Part shown: positions 6,443-8,593 of the stretch, piece by piece | Numbering within the stretch: the first letter of the stretch is position 1 | Layout: every line of letters starts with the position of its first letter | NCBI GenBank assembly: GCA_030592465.1 | Contig: JAUVJB010000124.1 | Span: 1 to 8,593, forward strand | DNA length: 8,593 nucleotides | Origin: Bacteroidota bacterium | Lineage (GTDB): Bacteria; Bacteroidota; Bacteroidia; Bacteroidales; B39-G9 | Reading direction: 5' to 3' | Program-made: the position numbers and the translations under genes | The notes under the pieces: generated by a model | Databases searched by the model: none | What the model saw: the letters and a program-made list of their open reading frames with translations, nothing else | What the model was told of the DNA's origin: nothing

Positions 6443-7440
6443 TGGCAACATTACATAAATATTATTCAGAGTTTAACACAAAAGTAAAGTTAAATAATGA
6501 AACAAAAGAAAACTTAGAAAAAAGTATAAAATCAATTAAAGGAAAGATTGTAAAATATTTTGAAGAAGAAAAACCAAATGAACTTCAACCAACATTTGAA
6601 GGGCAAGGTTCTTTTGAAATGAATACTACAGTCAATCCTATTCCAATATATGATAACGAAAAAGAGAAGTATCTTTATAAATATGACTTAGACTATGGTG
6701 TGTATTTTAATGAAAAAGACAATAAAAAGTCTATTGACACTTGGCATAGTTGGGTATTTAATGCAGTTGATGACCATACTAACACACCTACAAAAGCAAA
6801 AAACACTTGTGTTCGTGTGAATTTTGCTGACGGACACCATATTGACTTACCTATTTATTACGTAAAAGATGGCATAACAAAATTAGCGCATAAATCAAAA
6901 GGTTGGATTGAAAGTAAACCTACAGAGTTTACAAAATGGTTTGATGATAAAGCAAAAGAAAATCAACAGTTAAGAAAGATTGTAAGATTTTTAAAGACTT
7001 GGAAAAATTATAAAGAAACAAAAAACACAAATTTAAAATTTCCTAGTGGTTTTGCATTAACAATACTTGCTGTAAATAATTTTAAGCCAAATGATAATTA
7101 CGATATTGCTTTTTTATACACAATCAAAGAAATACAAAGAGTTTTAACTAACCGATTTGAATGTTTGCGACCAACAACACCAAAAGGTGAAAATGTATTT
7201 GATGATTTTTCAGAAACAAGAAAAAATGACTTTATGAATGCTTTAAATAGTTTAATAAATGATTGCGAAAAAGCAAAAGTGGAAAAAAACTACAAAAAAG
7301 CAACAGAGCATATTAGAAAACATTTTGGTGATAGATTCCCTTTAGGAAAAGATAAAGATGAAAATAGTAGCAGTAATAACTTATCTTCATTATTAGGTAC
7401 AACCACAATTAAACCTAAACCTTATGCAAAAGGCTGGTAA
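6442..7440 (+). CDS. CD-NTase, DncV-like CBASS cyclic (oligo)nucleotide synthase
   Basis: This 332-residue cyclase would make the cyclic nucleotide signal of CBASS from NTPs when phage infection is sensed. It has the nucleotidyltransferase loop GQGSF (54-58), the two metal-binding aspartates in YDLDYG (D82, D84), and the third in HHIDLPIYY (D135). A helical domain follows with FLKTWKNY (183-190), PSGFALTILAVNNF (201-214) and FGDRFPLG (295-302). The layout, including the N-terminal LHKYYSEFN segment, resembles Vibrio DncV, although the region before the catalytic loop is shorter. Which nucleotide it makes cannot be read from sequence, so no clade letter is given. The C-terminus is a flexible Ser/Asn/Lys/Pro tail ending AKGW, a plausible target for the E2-like partner. 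The start overlaps the Cap15-like stop, and the end overlaps the E2 gene by 17 nt. Fold and role are well supported. Confidence 0.92.
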   Translation: MATLHKYYSEFNTKVKLNNETKENLEKSIKSIKGKIVKYFEEEKPNELQPTFEGQGSFEMNTTVNPIPIYDNEKEKYLYKYDLDYGVYFNEKDNKKSIDTWHSWVFNAVDDHTNTPTKAKNTCVRVNFADGHHIDLPIYYVKDGITKLAHKSKGWIESKPTEFTKWFDDKAKENQQLRKIVRFLKTWKNYKETKNTNLKFPSGFALTILAVNNFKPNDNYDIAFLYTIKEIQRVLTNRFECLRPTTPKGENVFDDFSETRKNDFMNALNSLINDCEKAKVEKNYKKATEHIRKHFGDRFPLGKDKDENSSSNNLSSLLGTTTIKPKPYAKGW

Positions 7441-8080
7441 TAATATAGAATATATATTAGAAAAATTTCCTTTCCTCACATACAATAGTGAGGAAAGGTA
7501 TTTTATTGGATATATACAAATTGATGAAGACGATAAGTACCATTTAAAAATTAAAATCAACAATTTTCCTAAAACTTTTCCAAAAGTCTATGAATTAGAA
7601 GATAGAATACCTAAAAAAGCCGAAAGACACGTTAATGCTGATTATAGTTTATGTTTTACAACAAAAGCAAATGAAGAAATTTTATTAAAAACAAAAATCA
7701 AAGACTTGCAATCTTTTTTTCAATTGATTTTAGTTCCATATTTACTAAATAATTCGTATTTTGAAATTAATAATCAATATAAATTTGGCGAGTATAGTCA
7801 TCACCCCTTAATTTCAACCTATGAAACCTATAGAGATATTCTAAATGTAGAGAATTTTGAATTAATAGAAACAATTTTAATAGAAATTGCAAATGGTAAA
7901 AAATATAGACCGAATAAAATTTGCTATTGTGGTAGCGGTAAGAAAATAAAAAAATGTAAAAATCACGAGTTTGGATACAGGAATTTAAAAAAAATAAATG
8001 TAGATAGATTATTGAATGATAGTAAAAAAATAAAGGAATTAAAAGAAGAATTAATAAAAATGAATAGTAAAAGTGCCTAA
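7424..8080 (+). CDS. E2-like (ubiquitin-conjugating fold) CBASS protein with C-terminal SEC-C zinc motif
   Basis: This 218-residue protein has two parts. Residues about 8-140 look like a prokaryotic E2: the beta-strands FIGYIQI and YHLKIKI, NNFPKTFPKVYEL, then HVNADYSLCF, which places a catalytic Cys at C77 after the conserved His, and finally GEYSHHPLISTYETYRD. Residues 167-181 form a SEC-C motif (C167-x-C169-x8-C178-x2-H181) that should bind zinc, followed by a Lys-rich helix. No E1 or JAB-type protease gene is present, which matches type II-short CBASS, where an E2 alone forms a covalent link with the cyclase C-terminus and primes it. The ATG at 7424 overlaps the cyclase gene and keeps the E2 fold complete. 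A hairpin lies in codons 16-25. The role of the SEC-C tail is unknown; protein or RNA contact is possible. Confidence 0.82.
   Translation: MQKAGNNIEYILEKFPFLTYNSEERYFIGYIQIDEDDKYHLKIKINNFPKTFPKVYELEDRIPKKAERHVNADYSLCFTTKANEEILLKTKIKDLQSFFQLILVPYLLNNSYFEINNQYKFGEYSHHPLISTYETYRDILNVENFELIETILIEIANGKKYRPNKICYCGSGKKIKKCKNHEFGYRNLKKINVDRLLNDSKKIKELKEELIKMNSKSA
7469..7498 (+). promoter_or_regulatory. 11-bp perfect hairpin inside the start of the E2 gene
   Basis: CCTTTCCTCAC (7469-7479) and GTGAGGAAAGG (7488-7498) are perfect reverse complements around an 8-nt loop. The hairpin begins 45 nt after the E2 start codon and is G+C-rich for this region. There is no T tail, so it is not a terminator. It could slow ribosomes, mark an mRNA processing site, or tune how much E2 is made relative to the cyclase. 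Confidence 0.5.
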
Positions 8081-8206
8081 CAATGTATAAACGTAATTGC
8101 GGTATTGTGGTTTAATCAAAAGTTACTACTTTTGAAAAAAGTGTAGTGCTAAACCGATAATTAATTACATAAAAGTCCGCAACTACGCTTATACAAACCG
8201 TTATTC
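8075..8206. repeat. 132-bp imperfect palindrome resembling an integron attC site
   Basis: The left end GCCTAAC (8075-8081) matches the attC inverse core RYYYAAC and contains the E2 stop codon. The right end GTTATTC (8200-8206) has the GTT of the core site but not RRRY. Inside, 8085-8102 pairs with 8177-8194 over 18 columns. The only two irregular columns (8091/8188 and 8096/8183) are A-C on the + strand but T-G wobbles on the minus strand, so the minus strand folds better, as in attC sites, which recombine as bottom-strand hairpins. Farther in, GGTTTA (8109-8114) pairs with TAAACC (8150-8155), and CAAAAGT/ACTTTTG (8117-8134) forms a small tip hairpin. The alternatives are a MITE or a dispersed palindromic repeat. 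The palindrome is certain; the attC identity is not. Confidence 0.55.
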
Positions 8207-8460
8207 CCTATATTCCTTGTATTTCAACAATCTGTCAGCTGACGTACTGTTTTTAAACTCCGTTAGGAGTGAAATGTTTATAGAACATAGCAATAACCAC
8301 AATTTTAGAGCTCCGTAGGGGTCAAGTTCAAAAGTTGGGGACTATACAACTTATTTTTTTGGTTAAATAATTAAGCCTGAAAGGCTTCGACCACATCACT
8401 TGGGGCATCGCCCCAAGAATAAAATGATGATAAACTTTTCATCACCCTGAAAGGGTGAAA
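8207..8460. repeat. Gene-free cluster of short GC-rich hairpins
   Basis: No gene is seen here. The region carries a series of small palindromes: GTCAGCTGAC (8234-8243), ACTCC/GGAGT around GTTA (8257-8270), CTCC-GTA-GGGG (8311-8320), AAGCC/GGCTT around TGAAA (8373-8387), CTTGGGGC/GCCCCAAG around ATC (8399-8417), and TCACCC/GGGTGA around TGAAA (8442-8458). The AAGCC and TCACCC hairpins share a TGAAA loop, and two others share the CTCCGT start. Together they look like a degenerate array of REP-type or transposon-derived repeats between the defence island and the next gene. Some may serve as transcript ends for the converging genes. Confidence 0.5.
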
Positions 8461-8592
8461 TTATGACCAAAAATAATTCTCATCATATTCTATTATATCA
8501 TACTGTGTAAGAAATTCTTCAACTTCTTCCTGAACTGTTTGGGCGAGGGTTTCGCTTTGAGCGAAGCCCTCGCTGTTCATATTAACTTTTAA
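8461..8592 (-). CDS. C-terminal end of an unidentified minus-strand gene (partial)
   Basis: The last 43 codons of a minus-strand frame enter from the right edge and stop at TAA (8463-8461). The visible C-terminus includes VQEEVEEFLTQYDIIEYDEN and ends YFWS. It is acidic and looks helical, and I cannot name its family. An ATG at 8580 inside this stretch could start a 39-residue protein, so the gene may be either a truncated view of a larger one or a short one. A REP-like palindrome (8543-8573) lies within the coding part. The gene converges on the CBASS operon. Confidence 0.45.
   Translation of the reverse strand, partial: LKVNMNSEGFAQSETLAQTVQEEVEEFLTQYDIIEYDENYFWS
8543..8573. repeat. 14-bp-arm palindrome within the partial minus-strand gene
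   Basis: GCGAGGGTTTCGCT (8543-8556) and AGCGAAGCCCTCGC (8560-8573) pair over 14 columns with one T-G wobble and a 3-nt loop. The hairpin is much more G+C-rich than its surroundings and resembles a dispersed REP element. It adds about ten codons (roughly SEGFAQSETLA) to the frame it sits in. Confidence 0.6.
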
Positions 8593-8593
8593 G

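Noticed and set aside
5798..8080. Arginine codon bias as proof that the CBASS genes were acquired
   Set aside because: The Cap15-like, cyclase and E2 genes use AGA/AGG for 19 of 22 Arg codons, while the first twelve in nrdJ are 9 CGN and 3 AGR. However, waaA also uses AGA/AGG for about 8 of 11, so the contrast may only reflect high expression of nrdJ.
8075..8206. CRISPR or tRNA-type structure
   Set aside because: There are no regularly spaced direct repeats and no cloverleaf or anticodon arm. The structure is one long imperfect palindrome.

Overview
The window is AT-rich, and its genes look like those of a Bacteroidota (Bacteroidetes) chromosome. Support comes from a Bacteroidota-type lipid A Kdo transferase, a class II ribonucleotide reductase, a secreted beta-rich protein with a short Lys-rich signal peptide, the lack of obvious Shine-Dalgarno sequences, and one good match to the Bacteroidota -33/-7 promoter (TTTG-N19-TAnnTTTG). 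All complete genes lie on the + strand.

Layout. Positions 1-319 hold no gene, only an AT-rich leader with two dyads. Positions 320-1069 encode an exported, probably outer-membrane beta-barrel protein of unknown function. A GC-rich 69-bp palindromic repeat follows (1077-1145). Next come waaA (1237-2481, Kdo transfer to lipid A) and nrdJ (2682-5243, adenosylcobalamin-dependent ribonucleotide reductase). These housekeeping genes stop at a strong bidirectional terminator (5327-5380). That terminator also seems to close a small minus-strand transcription unit starting from the promoter at 5440-5470, so a small RNA of roughly 105-110 nt is predicted.

Positions 5549-8080 form a tight four-gene operon that reads as an anti-phage CBASS system. 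The order is a small HNH nuclease, a Cap15-like effector (two membrane helices plus a beta-barrel), a DncV-like CD-NTase (cyclic nucleotide synthase), and an E2-like (ubiquitin-conjugating fold) protein with a C-terminal SEC-C zinc motif. Gaps are 3 nt, a 1-nt overlap and a 17-nt overlap. By analogy with characterised CBASS, infection would trigger the cyclase to make a cyclic nucleotide. Cap15 would then bind that signal through its barrel, oligomerise and damage the inner membrane. The E2 protein, with no E1 or JAB-type partner in the window, would modify and prime the cyclase as in 'type II-short' CBASS. The HNH gene at the head of the operon is the unexplained part, and the SEC-C tail on the E2 protein may also be unusual. 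An 11-bp perfect hairpin sits just inside the E2 gene.

The last stop codon of the operon is embedded in a 132-bp imperfect palindrome (8075-8206) whose layout resembles an integron attC site, which may explain how the defence unit moved. Positions 8207-8460 hold no gene but a run of short GC-rich hairpins. The window ends inside a minus-strand gene, of which only the last 43 codons are visible (8461-8592) and whose coding sequence contains another REP-like palindrome.
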